Shown: piece after piece, positions 26,419 through 36,003 of the stretch
Position numbering within the stretch: the stretch's first letter is position 1
Layout: each line of letters begins with the position of its first letter
Assembly: GCA_022730285.1 (NCBI GenBank)
Contig: DZCQ01000011.1
Location: 1-64,000 of the forward strand
DNA length: 64,000 bases
From: Flavobacterium psychrophilum
Lineage (GTDB): Bacteria > Bacteroidota > Bacteroidia > Flavobacteriales > Flavobacteriaceae
Direction of reading: 5' to 3'
The notes under the pieces: generated by a model
What the model was told of the DNA's origin: nothing
Databases searched by the model: none
The model's input: the letters and a program-made list of their open reading frames with translations, nothing else
Position numbers and translations under genes: made by a program

Positions 26419-28119
26419 TTATTTTAAAGCTTTTTGAATATTTAAGCTATCGGTATCGGTAGGATTAATAACCAGTGCTTTTGTTATAAATTCTAAAGCT
26501 TTTGGCTTGTCTTTTTTAAAGAATAAAGCAAGATTTTGATATGCCTCAACTAGCTTCGTTTTATTTGCAGGTTTATCTAATTCTATTGCACCTTTATCCA
26601 TTAATACTTTGATATATCCTTCATAACTTTTAGCCATTTGCTCTTGGGCAGCAGTATCATTTTGCAAAAGTGCGTTTACACGAGCTTGGTAAATGTATGC
26701 GTCTTGTGTAGTTGGAGAGGATGTAATAACATTAGCAAAAGCGGCATTTGCTTTTTTAAGTTCTTCCACATTTACTTTTTCGCCAGCTAATTTACCTGAA
26801 TTTTCAAAATAAAGAGCATAACCTAAATAAAAGTTATCGTATAAATAATTTTTAGATTTAGGGTTAGAAACAGCAATTTCGTAAATAGCAGCGGCATATT
26901 TATACAATTTTTGGTCAAATAATTTTTTACCAATATCATTTAAGTCATTAGCCATTGGTTTATCTAATTCTACTGCTTTTTTAATATCGGCAATAGCTTG
27001 ATTGAATAAAGCATCGTTTACTTTCACCTTTTCTTTACTATCTGCAACTGGAACAGGAACTGCATCTTTTAGTTTTGACAATCCCAAATACAAATAATCT
27101 CTTCCAATAACTTTATTAGTCGGGTTTGCAATATATTCATTTAAAGCAGAAATTGCAGCTGCTGTATTTCCGTTTTCATAAGCAGCATAGCCCAAATAAC
27201 GCAAAATTCTTGGATTTACTTTGTCTAGTTTTTTCATTTCATTAGCTTCTTTTTCCAGTGCTACATAATCTTTTGCAACAATTAAAAATTCAGCATGACG
27301 CATACGAGAGGCCAAAGAATAATCTGTAAGAGACATATACTTTTCATAAAACCCAAGAGATTTTGCAGTATATTCTTTATATTTAGGCTTGTCATTAAAT
27401 CCCCATTGGAAATAGGTTTCGGCAAGCTCTCTATAAACTGGCCCATAGTTAGAATCTAAAGCAATAACACCATCAAAGGCATTAACTGCTTCTTGAAAAG
27501 CTTTCGCCTCTTTTAACAAAACACCTAATTGCATTTTGGCACGAATTAAAGATTTATCCGCATCATAAGCACTGCTGTAAGAAGCATAAGCGTCATTTTG
27601 ACTATGATCTAAATAATAAGCATCACCAAAAGCCATCAACATTTCAGCATTTGTAGGATTTACTGCTTTTGCCTTGTTAAGATTTAAAATTGCTTTTTTG
27701 TAATCAGGTTTTTCAGCATGTGTAAAAGCTTTTCCAATATACACAAATGGCTCAATGTCTTTTTTCTTAATATCTTTAGTAGCTTGATCAAAATTAAATT
27801 GAGCAGCAGCCGGATTTCCGTTATTAAGATCTAATTCTCCAAGTCCGATAAAGTTGTAATTAGCATCTACTTTTGTGGTCAAACCTTTGTCAAAATAAAT
27901 TTTAGCAGAATCTTGTAAACTTTGTTGTAAATAGATATTTCCTAATAAAAAATCTAACTTTCCATTGTCAGGGTTTGTAGCGATAGCACTTTTCAAAATA
28001 CCCTTCGCTTTTTCAAATTGTTCTGCATTAATTGCTTTTTTTGCTAATTCAACATCTTGAGCGTTAGCAGAAGAACCAAGAGCTGTAGCTATGGCACTTA
28101 AAAAAATTATTTTATACAT
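26419..28119 (-). CDS. Exported tetratricopeptide-repeat protein
   Basis: The 566-residue protein has an N-terminal signal segment (FLSAIATALGSSANA|QD) and many TPR helices from residue ~22 to the end (AINAEQFEKAKGILKSAI, PDNGKLDFLLGNIYLQQ, INPTDTDSLNIQKALK). TPRs form protein-binding scaffolds in the periplasm. It is the last gene of the TonB/ExbB/ExbD cluster, 18 bases after the substrate-binding-like lipoprotein gene. It probably works with the energy-transduction complex, but its binding partner is unknown. Confidence 0.88.
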   Translation of the reverse strand: MYKIIFLSAIATALGSSANAQDVELAKKAINAEQFEKAKGILKSAIATNPDNGKLDFLLGNIYLQQSLQDSAKIYFDKGLTTKVDANYNFIGLGELDLNNGNPAAAQFNFDQATKDIKKKDIEPFVYIGKAFTHAEKPDYKKAILNLNKAKAVNPTNAEMLMAFGDAYYLDHSQNDAYASYSSAYDADKSLIRAKMQLGVLLKEAKAFQEAVNAFDGVIALDSNYGPVYRELAETYFQWGFNDKPKYKEYTAKSLGFYEKYMSLTDYSLASRMRHAEFLIVAKDYVALEKEANEMKKLDKVNPRILRYLGYAAYENGNTAAAISALNEYIANPTNKVIGRDYLYLGLSKLKDAVPVPVADSKEKVKVNDALFNQAIADIKKAVELDKPMANDLNDIGKKLFDQKLYKYAAAIYEIAVSNPKSKNYLYDNFYLGYALYFENSGKLAGEKVNVEELKKANAAFANVITSSPTTQDAYIYQARVNALLQNDTAAQEQMAKSYEGYIKVLMDKGAIELDKPANKTKLVEAYQNLALFFKKDKPKALEFITKALVINPTDTDSLNIQKALK

Positions 28120-28137
28120 TCTATTTAATTTAATTAT

Positions 28138-29049
28138 TTATTTTTTTAAAATTTCTTTACGAATAACAATATTACGACTTGGCATAATCAGAGGAACCAA
28201 GCCTGATTTTAAAATAATACGTTGTCCTGTCTCTCCAGCTACAAAGGAAGCAAAACCCATGCCTAAACCAGAAAAATTTTGATAATTTAACAGTTTAATA
28301 GTTCTTGCAAGAGGATAATTTCCAGTGGCAATGTTTTCTTGGCTAGGTTTATAATAATTTTTAGAATCTAAACCTTTTAAACTTAGCACTTTTATCTTAG
28401 AAGAATCTTCTTTCCTGTTTTCTTCTGAATTAACAAGCCAATTAACGCCAACAACGCCAATCATACCAGGATTATTAGAAATAAAATCGATAACTTCCTG
28501 ATTCGTTTTAAATGAAAAAGTGGTATTTTTAGGAAAAGAAGTCACTTTTGCTAAAAATTTAACTTCACGAGAAGAACTAGAATTTGCATTATCAAATACT
28601 AATCCTTTTATTTCAGTAGAACTAATTCCTTTAGAAAAATCAATAATTTGTTGTAAATCAATCAAAGAGTCTTTAGATTTTGAATTAGTTATAAAAGCGA
28701 CCGCATCTTTTGCAAGAGGGGTAATTCTAGGCTTGATTTTAATTTTAGAGAATACAGCTTCTTCCGATTTGGACAATTCTCTACTTAAAATTGCGATTTG
28801 GTATTTATTTTCAGACATTAATTTTGCAATTTCAGTTTCTGAACTCCCAATAAGGTTAATTTTCGCGTTATACTGATTTTGAAAAACCTCGACTTCTTCC
28901 TGTATGATAGGAAGGATAGTTTCATCTACCAAAATTGTTGTGCTTCCTGTTAAAATTGTTTCTTTATCCGTTGCATTAGATTTATCTTTACAAGCGAAGA
29001 AAAACACGGTAGAAAGCAATAGAGCAAAAATAATTTTTAAATTCTTCAT
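28138..29049 (-). CDS. PstS-like periplasmic binding lipoprotein
   Basis: The 303-residue protein has a lipobox FFAC (Cys20) and a PBP-like domain typical of PstS phosphate-binding proteins: ILTGSTTILVDETILPIIQEEVEVF, ITPLAKDAVAFITN, NSSSSREVKFL and a C-terminal GQRIILKSGLVP. No pst transporter genes are adjacent; it lies within a TonB-ExbD-ExbB cluster instead. It may therefore be a ligand sensor or accessory rather than a true phosphate importer component. Its start overlaps the preceding gene's stop (ATGA). Confidence 0.85.
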   Translation of the reverse strand: MKNLKIIFALLLSTVFFFACKDKSNATDKETILTGSTTILVDETILPIIQEEVEVFQNQYNAKINLIGSSETEIAKLMSENKYQIAILSRELSKSEEAVFSKIKIKPRITPLAKDAVAFITNSKSKDSLIDLQQIIDFSKGISSTEIKGLVFDNANSSSSREVKFLAKVTSFPKNTTFSFKTNQEVIDFISNNPGMIGVVGVNWLVNSEENRKEDSSKIKVLSLKGLDSKNYYKPSQENIATGNYPLARTIKLLNYQNFSGLGMGFASFVAGETGQRIILKSGLVPLIMPSRNIVIRKEILKK

Positions 29050-29276
29050 ATAATTTGTTTTTGAAAAAAACGAATAAATCTTAAAAAAGCATACACAATA
29101 ATAAGTAATCCCAAAGCCAGTTTGTAATTATAACTCATATCCAAAGGAATATCCTTCCAGAAAATTATAGCAATCCCTACAAGAAGATAAAGTAAAAAAA
29201 AGAATATTCCTATAACGAAAAGAAACCGCTCTCGAAGCGATTTCTTTTCAATTTTATTTGAATTAATATTGGTCAT
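29046..29276 (-). CDS. Small membrane protein of the TonB cluster
   Basis: The 76-residue protein has a charged N-terminus and two predicted transmembrane helices (FLFVIGIFFFLLYLLVGIAI and LALGLLIIVYAFLRFIRFF). It matches no family I can name. It sits 3 bases after tonB and overlaps the PstS-like gene by 4 bases, so it is certainly part of this operon and may stabilise the complex. Confidence 0.75.
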   Translation of the reverse strand: MTNINSNKIEKKSLRERFLFVIGIFFFLLYLLVGIAIIFWKDIPLDMSYNYKLALGLLIIVYAFLRFIRFFQKQII

Positions 29277-29279
29277 GAA

Positions 29280-30083
29280 TTATTCCATTTTAATATCAAG
29301 CATAATTGGCAAACTATATCTAACACGGATAAATTTTCCGTTTTGAACACCAGGTTTCCATTTTGGAGCACTTTTTAGCATTCTTACTGCTTCAGCACCA
29401 GTCCCAAAACCCAAATCGCGGACAACTTTAATATCAGTTAAACTACCATCTTTTTCCACAACAAATTCTATAAAAACACGTCCTTTTAAGTCTTGTTCTA
29501 CTTCTGGGGTACGATAATTTTTTTGAACATATTTAGAAAAACCAGCGGCTCCACCAGGAAATTCTGGCTGCACTTCTATACCAGCAGAGCTATATACATT
29601 ATTATCAATAATTTCAGCATCTTTATCTGCATTTCCTGTTGGCTGGTCTATAACAATATCTGCCTTATCATCTCCTTTTTGATCTTTAGCAGCTATATTT
29701 TTATCTTTCAACTCGTCAATGGTTTTAATTTCTTCTACCACTTTATTAGCTTCCACTACTTTTGGAGCCACGAACTTAACCTCATCAATTTTTGGTTTAG
29801 GTGGTTCCGGAGGTGGTGGTGGTGGTGGTATATTTTCTTTTGGAGTTTCCAAATTTACTAGCACTACTTGCTCGTCTAACACCTTATTAGAGTCGTCATT
29901 TTTAGGTAACATTTCCAAGATAAGAGGCATACTAACAGCTAATCCAAAGATAACTGCTCCAAATAGTAAAGCTTTCAGAGAAGTTTTAGGATTTTCTTTA
30001 CGTAATTCATAAGCACCGTATTTTTTATTACGTCCTTCAAAAACTAAATCCAACCACTGTGGTTTTAACAAATCTAATTTCAT
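29280..30083 (-). CDS. tonB: TonB energy transducer
   Basis: The 267-residue protein has an N-terminal cytoplasmic stretch, one transmembrane helix (residues about 36-57), a proline-rich periplasmic linker (IPPPPPPPEPPKPK) and a C-terminal TonB domain (EFPGGAAGFSKYVQKNYR ... KGRVFIEFVVEKDGSL). It couples the proton-motive force harvested by ExbB/ExbD to outer-membrane receptors such as the copper-type receptor in this window. The N-terminal RNKKYGAYELRK motif is typical of Bacteroidota TonB proteins. Confidence 0.95.
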   Translation of the reverse strand: MKLDLLKPQWLDLVFEGRNKKYGAYELRKENPKTSLKALLFGAVIFGLAVSMPLILEMLPKNDDSNKVLDEQVVLVNLETPKENIPPPPPPPEPPKPKIDEVKFVAPKVVEANKVVEEIKTIDELKDKNIAAKDQKGDDKADIVIDQPTGNADKDAEIIDNNVYSSAGIEVQPEFPGGAAGFSKYVQKNYRTPEVEQDLKGRVFIEFVVEKDGSLTDIKVVRDLGFGTGAEAVRMLKSAPKWKPGVQNGKFIRVRYSLPIMLDIKME

Positions 30084-30113
30084 ATTTTATTTTTTATTGG
30101 TTATATAAACCTA

Positions 30114-30656
30114 CTATTTTGCTAACAAACTATCTTCACCAGGTGTAATATCTACTATTGCATAAGTAGGAACCTTACAAATTGCCATTTCATCTAGAAT
30201 ATCTACTAAATTTTTGTAAGTAGATTTCTTGCTAGGCTTAATAATTACAATTAATCCTTTTTTAGGGTCTTTTGTAACTTCTGGAACCGATTTTACTCTA
30301 GACAAAAGCTCTTTACGAATTCCATTTTTACCATAGCTAGAGTCTTCTGGACCCGCTAATGGTGTTGCAAATTGCCCCATATACCAGTCAATTTTATTAT
30401 CTGCTCCTAATAAAATAGTCAATGTTCTGTTGTCTGCAACTAGTAATTCTTCTGTTTTTTCGTCTTTTTTCTGTTTATCTGGCATTCCTAAATCCATCGA
30501 TTTAGGTTTTGATAGCGAGGTAGTTAGCATAAAGAAAGTTATTAACAAAAAGGCTAAATCTACCATAGCAGTTAAATCTACTTTAGAATTTCCTTTTTTA
30601 GCCCTTACCTTACCGCCTTTTTTTCCGCCGCCGTCGTCAGTATTTAATTCTGCCAT
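30114..30656 (-). CDS. exbD: ExbD/TolR-family biopolymer transport protein, second copy
   Basis: The 180-residue protein has a basic cytoplasmic N-terminus, one transmembrane helix with the functional Asp in VDLTAMVDLAFLLITFFMLTT, and a periplasmic domain ending in KKSTYKNLVDILDEMAICKVPTYAIVDI. It belongs to the inner-membrane ExbB-ExbD-TonB motor. It is followed by tonB after 30 bases. Two unequal exbD genes in tandem are a recurrent Bacteroidota arrangement. Confidence 0.95.
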   Translation of the reverse strand: MAELNTDDGGGKKGGKVRAKKGNSKVDLTAMVDLAFLLITFFMLTTSLSKPKSMDLGMPDKQKKDEKTEELLVADNRTLTILLGADNKIDWYMGQFATPLAGPEDSSYGKNGIRKELLSRVKSVPEVTKDPKKGLIVIIKPSKKSTYKNLVDILDEMAICKVPTYAIVDITPGEDSLLAK

Positions 30657-30673
30657 CGTTCTATTTTTTAATA

Positions 30674-31288
30674 TTAAAAATCTTTTCCTCGCATACCTGT
30701 AACCAAATTAAATTGGTTAATTTGCTGGTCTTGTAAAATATCCATCACTTTTTTAATTTGAGGATATTCTTGTTTTGCATCTCCTTTAATAGCTACTTTA
30801 AGTTCTTTGTTTTCTAAATCACGAGTTGCAATACGTGCGTTATAAATCCATTCTTTAAGTTGATTATCTGTAGAGTCTTTAGGAATACCTGGTTGTGTCC
30901 CTAATTTATTTCTTTCCGTGCTATTTTTTTCAATTAAGCTTTTTAACTGTGACATTGGAACTCCAAATTCATCAATTAAAGAAAATCGCTGTCTTTCTTC
31001 TGGAGAAAATGCAATTCCGTATTTAGCACCCATTAGTTCTAGAGTTTTTACCCTTACTTCTCTTCCTGTTACCCCAAAAAATACTTTACCATCTCCTACA
31101 GTTAGCATTGCTAAATCTGTTGTGGGAAGTTGGGTTTGCACTGTTGAATTTGGCATATCAACTGGCAATGGTTCTTGTTGTTTAGCAGTAGCGGTTAAGA
31201 TAAAGAATGTTAGCAATAAGAAAGCTACATCACACATCGCGGTCATGTCAATAGCAGTTGCTTTTTTTTGCGATTTTGCTTTAGCCAT
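30674..31288 (-). CDS. exbD: ExbD/TolR-family biopolymer transport protein, first copy
   Basis: The 204-residue protein has the N-terminal ATAIDMTAMCDVAFLLLTFFILTA helix with the essential Asp, and a longer periplasmic part than its neighbour. The periplasmic part includes VAIKGDAKQEYPQIKKVMDILQDQQINQFNLVT. It is 17 bases upstream of the second exbD. The two proteins probably assemble as a heteromeric ExbD component. Confidence 0.95.
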   Translation of the reverse strand: MAKAKSQKKATAIDMTAMCDVAFLLLTFFILTATAKQQEPLPVDMPNSTVQTQLPTTDLAMLTVGDGKVFFGVTGREVRVKTLELMGAKYGIAFSPEERQRFSLIDEFGVPMSQLKSLIEKNSTERNKLGTQPGIPKDSTDNQLKEWIYNARIATRDLENKELKVAIKGDAKQEYPQIKKVMDILQDQQINQFNLVTGMRGKDF

Positions 31289-31351
31289 ATTATTATATGT
31301 TTTATATATAAAATAACGTTATTTTGATAACAATATTTTACATCATTTATA

Positions 31352-32176
31352 TTATTTTAAACTTCCTTTGTAGTGTCTGTAGCTGTTAACAATTGTAGAT
31401 GCAGCTTCGTCAATAGAGTAAGTTAATGTATCAATTTTAGAAGTAAATAAGTTATAAACTACAATTGCTAATGCAGAAGTAGAAATTCCTGTAGCAGTAT
31501 TAATAAGTGCTTCTGAGATACCGTTTGCAAGCAAAGCTTGGTCTGGAGTTCCAGCTGACGCTAATGCACCAAACGCTTTAATCATACCAGTTACTGTCCC
31601 TAAAAGACCAGCAAGTGTCCCTAAAGATACTAAAGTAGAAATAATTGTTAGATTCTTTTCTAACATTGGCATTTCAAGAGAAGTAGCTTCTTCAATTTCT
31701 TTATGAATTGTTTCTGTTGCATGTTCGCTATCAAAACCTTCTGCTTTTACAGCTTGGTATTTTAACAATCCTGATTTAATAGCATTAGCTACTGAACCTT
31801 TTTGTTTATCACAAGTTTCAATTGCAGCATTAATATCACCACCGTTTACGTTTGCTTGTACTTTTTTCATAAAAACATCTAAGTTACCAGTTCCTGCCGC
31901 TTTAGATATTACCATATATCTTTCTAAACCAAAAACAACAACCATTAATAGTAGTCCCATCAAAACTGGTACAATTACACCTCCTTTATAAACCATTCCT
32001 AGATAATTTCCTGCTAGTGGATGCCCTGTATTAACTCCTCCTTCAAAGTTAGAACCTGCACCCATTATAAAGTTCCAGATAAGGTATCCTACAAAGATAC
32101 ATGCCACAATAACAATTCCAGAGAACATATCTCCTCCTTTTGAACTACTTTCTTTTTTTGCTTTAACGTTTGCCAT
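31352..32176 (-). CDS. exbB: MotA/TolQ/ExbB proton-channel protein
   Basis: The 274-residue protein has several membrane segments: an extra N-terminal helix (GIVIVACIFVGYLIWNFIM), one at residues about 65-85, and the conserved pair around 175-240. The latter includes LVSLGTLAGLLGTVTGMIKAF and AISTSALAI-like stretches of the TolQ/ExbB family. It forms the pentameric proton channel that drives TonB. It is the first gene of the cluster. Confidence 0.95.
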   Translation of the reverse strand: MANVKAKKESSSKGGDMFSGIVIVACIFVGYLIWNFIMGAGSNFEGGVNTGHPLAGNYLGMVYKGGVIVPVLMGLLLMVVVFGLERYMVISKAAGTGNLDVFMKKVQANVNGGDINAAIETCDKQKGSVANAIKSGLLKYQAVKAEGFDSEHATETIHKEIEEATSLEMPMLEKNLTIISTLVSLGTLAGLLGTVTGMIKAFGALASAGTPDQALLANGISEALINTATGISTSALAIVVYNLFTSKIDTLTYSIDEAASTIVNSYRHYKGSLK

Positions 32177-32569
32177 TTTTTTTAAAATTTAGTTTTTAAT
32201 TGATTATAATTTCCGAAATTATTATAAGTTAATGAGAGCAAATTTAATTTTTTCCTTGTAATAAAAAAACTTTTTTTTAAATATATGCATAAAAAAATCT
32301 AAAATTTAATTTTTCGTAAGTATTTTTAAAGATAATTTTATAAAATATACAGCAAAATTGATTGATAATTAGCTATTTAATCAGACTATTTGCTTTTTTA
32401 TATCGTAATGCTAATTTTATGCCAATTTTTATGCATTTTGTTGATTTTTAGTTTTTTTCAGACATTTTCTAAAGAAAAAGAATAATGAAGCTATGATAAA
32501 AACATAAAAAGAGGATTGTATTCCTATAATTTTAGTTATATTGCATTTTAATTTTTGAATAATTTAAAA
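32177..32569. other. Divergent intergenic region upstream of exbB and the herA-like gene
   Basis: These 393 AT-rich bases contain no convincing gene. On the minus strand TTTG (32239-32242) and TAATTTCG (32214-32221) with 17 bases between them form a weak exbB promoter candidate. I found no clear promoter for the plus-strand gene, no repeat and no structured RNA. Confidence 0.5.
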
Positions 32570-34078
32570 ATGACACAGCAAGAAAATTTTGTAACAGCAA
32601 TTACAAATGGTTACACCTATAAAGGAGACTCTATAACACTTGGTGGTGCAATGCTAAATGGAAAAACATTTACCACAACCATAAAAATTCCCTTAAAAAC
32701 ACTTAACAGACATGGTTTAATAGCTGGAGCTACTGGAACTGGAAAAACAAAAACTATTCAGGTTCTTTCCGAACAATTATCTCAAAAAGGAATTCCGCTA
32801 TTAATGATGGATATTAAAGGGGATTTTAGCGGTATTGCAAAACCCGGCGAAGAAAAACCATTTATTACCGATAGACATGCTAAAATTGGTTTGGCTTATT
32901 CTCCTAAATCGTTTCCTGTAGAAATGCTAACCCTATCGGAACAAGATGGTGTAAGATTAAGAGCTACCGTTACAGAATTTGGTCCAGTATTATTTTCTAG
33001 AATTTTAGACCTAAACGATACACAGGCTGGTGTTATTGCAGTAGTTTTTAAGTACTGTGATGATAAAAAAATGCCTCTTTTAGATTTAAAAGACATCAAA
33101 AAGGTAATGAATTATATTACCAATGAAGGGAAAGACGAAATTTCAGAAGAGTATGGAAAAATCTCTACCGCTACAACTGGAACTATTTTAAGAAAAATTA
33201 TTGAACTAGAACAGCAAGGAGGCACTACTTTTTTTGGCGAAAAATCTTTTGAAATTGAAGATTTAATGAGAATTGACGAAAATGGCCAAGGATATGTAAA
33301 CATTATTAGACTTACCGATATTCAGGACAAACCAAAATTGTTTTCTACCTTTATGCTTAATCTTTTGGCAGAAATATACAATACAATGCCCGAAAAAGGT
33401 GATGTAGAGCAACCCGAATTGGTTATTTTTATAGATGAAGCACACCTTATATTTAACGAAGCTAGTAAAACACTTTTAAACCAAATTGAAACTATTGTAA
33501 AATTAATTCGTTCTAAAGGAATTGGAATATATTTTATCACGCAAAACCCAATGGATATTCCAAAAGGAGTTTTAGCACAATTAGGACTTAAAATTCAGCA
33601 TGCTTTAAGAGCTTTCACTGCAAATGACAGACAGGAAATTAAACAAACTGCCGACAACTATCCTAGTTCGGAGTTTTATGACACTGAAAATCTGTTAACT
33701 TCCTTAGGAATTGGAGAAGCTCTGGTTACAGTTCTAAACGAAAAAGGAATTCCAACGCCACTTGCGGCTACCATGATGCGTGCTCCCGAAAGTAGAATGG
33801 ATATTTTAACCGAGGAGGAAATTACCACTATTAACAAACAATCAAAATTAGTCGAAAAGTATTCAGAAACTATTGACAGAGAGAGTGCCTACGAAATTCT
33901 TAATAAAAAAATTGAAGAAATTAACACCGAAACAGAAGAAACAGAGGAAGTAACCAAAGAGTCTAAAGAACCAAGTACTACCGAAGTTATTGGAAAATCT
34001 GTCCTAAAAGTAGTAACAAGTGCTAGCTTTATTCGTGGCGCATTTAGTGTTTTAATGCGTGTGTTAAGAAAAAAATAA
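32570..34078 (+). CDS. HerA-like/DUF853 P-loop ATPase
   Basis: Start chosen at the ATG at 32570 (MTQQENFV) rather than an upstream TTG. The ~502-residue protein matches the YjgR/DUF853 family: LIAGATGTGKTKT is the Walker A motif, LLMMDIKGDFSGIA follows, and ELVIFIDEAHLIF is Walker B. IGIYFITQNPMDIP and the C-terminal MMRAPESRMDIL are family-typical. The C-terminus is acidic and Glu/Thr-rich before a basic tail. HerA-like ATPases translocate DNA or proteins. The cellular role of this subgroup is unclear. It ends only 3 bases from the convergent cyclase gene. Confidence 0.88.
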   Translation: MTQQENFVTAITNGYTYKGDSITLGGAMLNGKTFTTTIKIPLKTLNRHGLIAGATGTGKTKTIQVLSEQLSQKGIPLLMMDIKGDFSGIAKPGEEKPFITDRHAKIGLAYSPKSFPVEMLTLSEQDGVRLRATVTEFGPVLFSRILDLNDTQAGVIAVVFKYCDDKKMPLLDLKDIKKVMNYITNEGKDEISEEYGKISTATTGTILRKIIELEQQGGTTFFGEKSFEIEDLMRIDENGQGYVNIIRLTDIQDKPKLFSTFMLNLLAEIYNTMPEKGDVEQPELVIFIDEAHLIFNEASKTLLNQIETIVKLIRSKGIGIYFITQNPMDIPKGVLAQLGLKIQHALRAFTANDRQEIKQTADNYPSSEFYDTENLLTSLGIGEALVTVLNEKGIPTPLAATMMRAPESRMDILTEEEITTINKQSKLVEKYSETIDRESAYEILNKKIEEINTETEETEEVTKESKEPSTTEVIGKSVLKVVTSASFIRGAFSVLMRVLRKK

Positions 34079-34081
34079 CTT

Positions 34082-34855
34082 TTATGCTTTTAAAATTTGA
34101 TATAAAACAGGCTTACTAGGACTTGCATCGTTTTCAAAAGAAGCTATTTGTATGTTTAACAAAAAAGTTCCGTCTAAAATATAATTTGGCACAAAAATCA
34201 TTTCTGTAATTGTGCAATGTAGTCTGGCATCAGGATTTAAAGCGTGTATATTGGTAACATTCCAAAAAGCCTTGTGAGATACTAATTTTCCCTCGTCTTT
34301 TTCTTTATCTACACTTGGCAAATCAATTAATAAATGTTCTATTCCTATTTCTTTAAGATAGTTTGCAGCATTTTGATCTAAATATGGAGGATTTGTATTG
34401 GAATAATTTTTGTTTTTTTTCTCCATATTATTTGGTAATGTTCTAATAATTATTGCTTTTGGACGTTTTTCGAGTAATAATTCTTGCAGTTGTTGTTTTT
34501 TTATAATTAAATCGTTCCCTTCCAATATTGGTTGTACAGAAATAAGTTCTGCGATAAAAAAAAAGTGTTTTAAGCATTGATTAATGCTATAAAAATTGAC
34601 AGTTATATGACCCAGACATTCTGTGTGTGTTCCATGTGCATGTGGATTGAAGAAGATATTATTAAAGTTGGTAGAAGATTTTCCTTCAGATACTTTCCCC
34701 ACCCAATTTCCCATTTTTACAGGGGCAATTACAGGTGCTTCTTGATACCACGCAATAGGATTTTTGGATGAATTTGTTAAAGGAATGGAGATGTCTAATG
34801 GCTCAGCCAAATTAACTGTATATGATTTAGAATCGTGTAAAATAGTTGCAAACAT
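34082..34855 (-). CDS. Cyclase-family (kynurenine formamidase-like) metal hydrolase
   Basis: The 257-residue protein contains NPHAHGTHTECLGHI, which corresponds to the metal-binding HxGTHxDxPxH motif of the cyclase/formamidase family with Glu-Cys in place of the usual Asp-x-Pro. A second region, YLKEIGIEHLLIDLPSVDKEKDEG, and a late histidine (KAFWNVT) fit the family. Substrates of the family include N-formylkynurenine and cyclic amides or lactones; the substrate here is unknown. It is 10 bases downstream of hemW. Confidence 0.82.
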   Translation of the reverse strand: MFATILHDSKSYTVNLAEPLDISIPLTNSSKNPIAWYQEAPVIAPVKMGNWVGKVSEGKSSTNFNNIFFNPHAHGTHTECLGHITVNFYSINQCLKHFFFIAELISVQPILEGNDLIIKKQQLQELLLEKRPKAIIIRTLPNNMEKKNKNYSNTNPPYLDQNAANYLKEIGIEHLLIDLPSVDKEKDEGKLVSHKAFWNVTNIHALNPDARLHCTITEMIFVPNYILDGTFLLNIQIASFENDASPSKPVLYQILKA

Positions 34856-34865
34856 GACTAAATAT

Positions 34866-36002
34866 TTATTTATTCAAATTTACATAAAATAAATCGCTTG
34901 CAATTCCATCGCTCAAAAACTTTCCGTTTTTTGTAACTGTAATCGTATCGTTTATTTGTTGTAATGTACCATTTTTTAGATATTTTTCGGCATTTTTAAA
35001 AAAATAATTCTTAAAAATTAACCCAAAATTGCTTTCTATTTTAGCAACCGAAATTCCCCAAATGGTTCGTAAGCCGGTCATTACATATTCATTATACATA
35101 TCGGTTAAAGACAGAATTTCTGTTTCCATTTCTAAATTATTAGAAAGAACACCTTTTATATATTTAGAATTATTACTAACGTTCCAACTTCTCGATTTTC
35201 CGTCATAACTGTGTGCCGATGGACCAATTCCAATATATTTTTTTCCTTGCCAATAACTAGAATTATTTTTGGAAAAGTAATTTTTTTTGCCAAAATTAGA
35301 AAACTCGTATTGAATATAATCATTCACTTCTAGAATATCTAGTAAAAGCAGAAAATGCTCTCGAGCTGCACCATCATCTAATGCGGAAAATGTACCTTGC
35401 TCTATAAATTTATGCAAAGCAGTTTTAGGTTCTACTGTTAATGCATAACTTGAAATATGGGGAATGTTAAAATCAAGCAGAATTTGAATATTTTGTTGCC
35501 ATTTTTGATTACTCATATTTGGGATTCCATAGATTAAATCGACAGAAATATTTTTAAAATACTTTACTGCAATTTCCAAACATTTTGTAGCTTCCAGTGC
35601 AGAATGAGCTCTATTCATACTTATCAAATCTTCCTGGAAAAAAGATTGAACCCCAATGGAGAGTCTATTTATAGGAGAATTTGCTAATTCTATAATTTTT
35701 TCTTCCGACAAATCATCTGGATTGGCTTCGAGAGTAATTTCGGGATTTTCTACAACACTATAATACTTGTACACTTCTTGAATAAGCATATTTATTTCAT
35801 CTGAATCCAAAATACTTGGCGTTCCACCACCAAAATAGATGGTTTCTACAACTTGATTATTAAATTCATTTTTTCGAATTGCAAGTTCTTTTGCTAATGC
35901 AAGAAGTAGGTCACTTTTATTTTTTAGGGAAGTAGAAAAATGAAAGTCACAGTAATAACATGCTTGTTTGCAAAAAGGAATATGAATGTAAATTCCTGCC
36001 AT
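34866..36002 (-). CDS. hemW: Radical SAM heme chaperone HemW
   Basis: Start chosen at 36002 (MAGIYIHIPF), just past the ruvC stop. The 378-residue protein has the radical-SAM cysteines in CKQACYYC (Cys11, 15, 18), then YFGGGTPSIL, EANPDDL, RLSIGVQSF and the HemW-type C-terminal domain (SSYWQGKKYIGIGPSAHSY). HemW proteins resemble coproporphyrinogen dehydrogenase HemN but deliver heme. The CxxxCxxC without the extra HemN Cys favours HemW. Confidence 0.94.
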   Translation of the reverse strand: MAGIYIHIPFCKQACYYCDFHFSTSLKNKSDLLLALAKELAIRKNEFNNQVVETIYFGGGTPSILDSDEINMLIQEVYKYYSVVENPEITLEANPDDLSEEKIIELANSPINRLSIGVQSFFQEDLISMNRAHSALEATKCLEIAVKYFKNISVDLIYGIPNMSNQKWQQNIQILLDFNIPHISSYALTVEPKTALHKFIEQGTFSALDDGAAREHFLLLLDILEVNDYIQYEFSNFGKKNYFSKNNSSYWQGKKYIGIGPSAHSYDGKSRSWNVSNNSKYIKGVLSNNLEMETEILSLTDMYNEYVMTGLRTIWGISVAKIESNFGLIFKNYFFKNAEKYLKNGTLQQINDTITVTKNGKFLSDGIASDLFYVNLNK

Positions 36003-36003
36003 T

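Noticed and set aside
28138..29049. PstS-like gene as part of a phosphate importer
   Set aside because: No pstC, pstA, pstB or phoU-like gene is nearby; the gene belongs to the TonB cluster.
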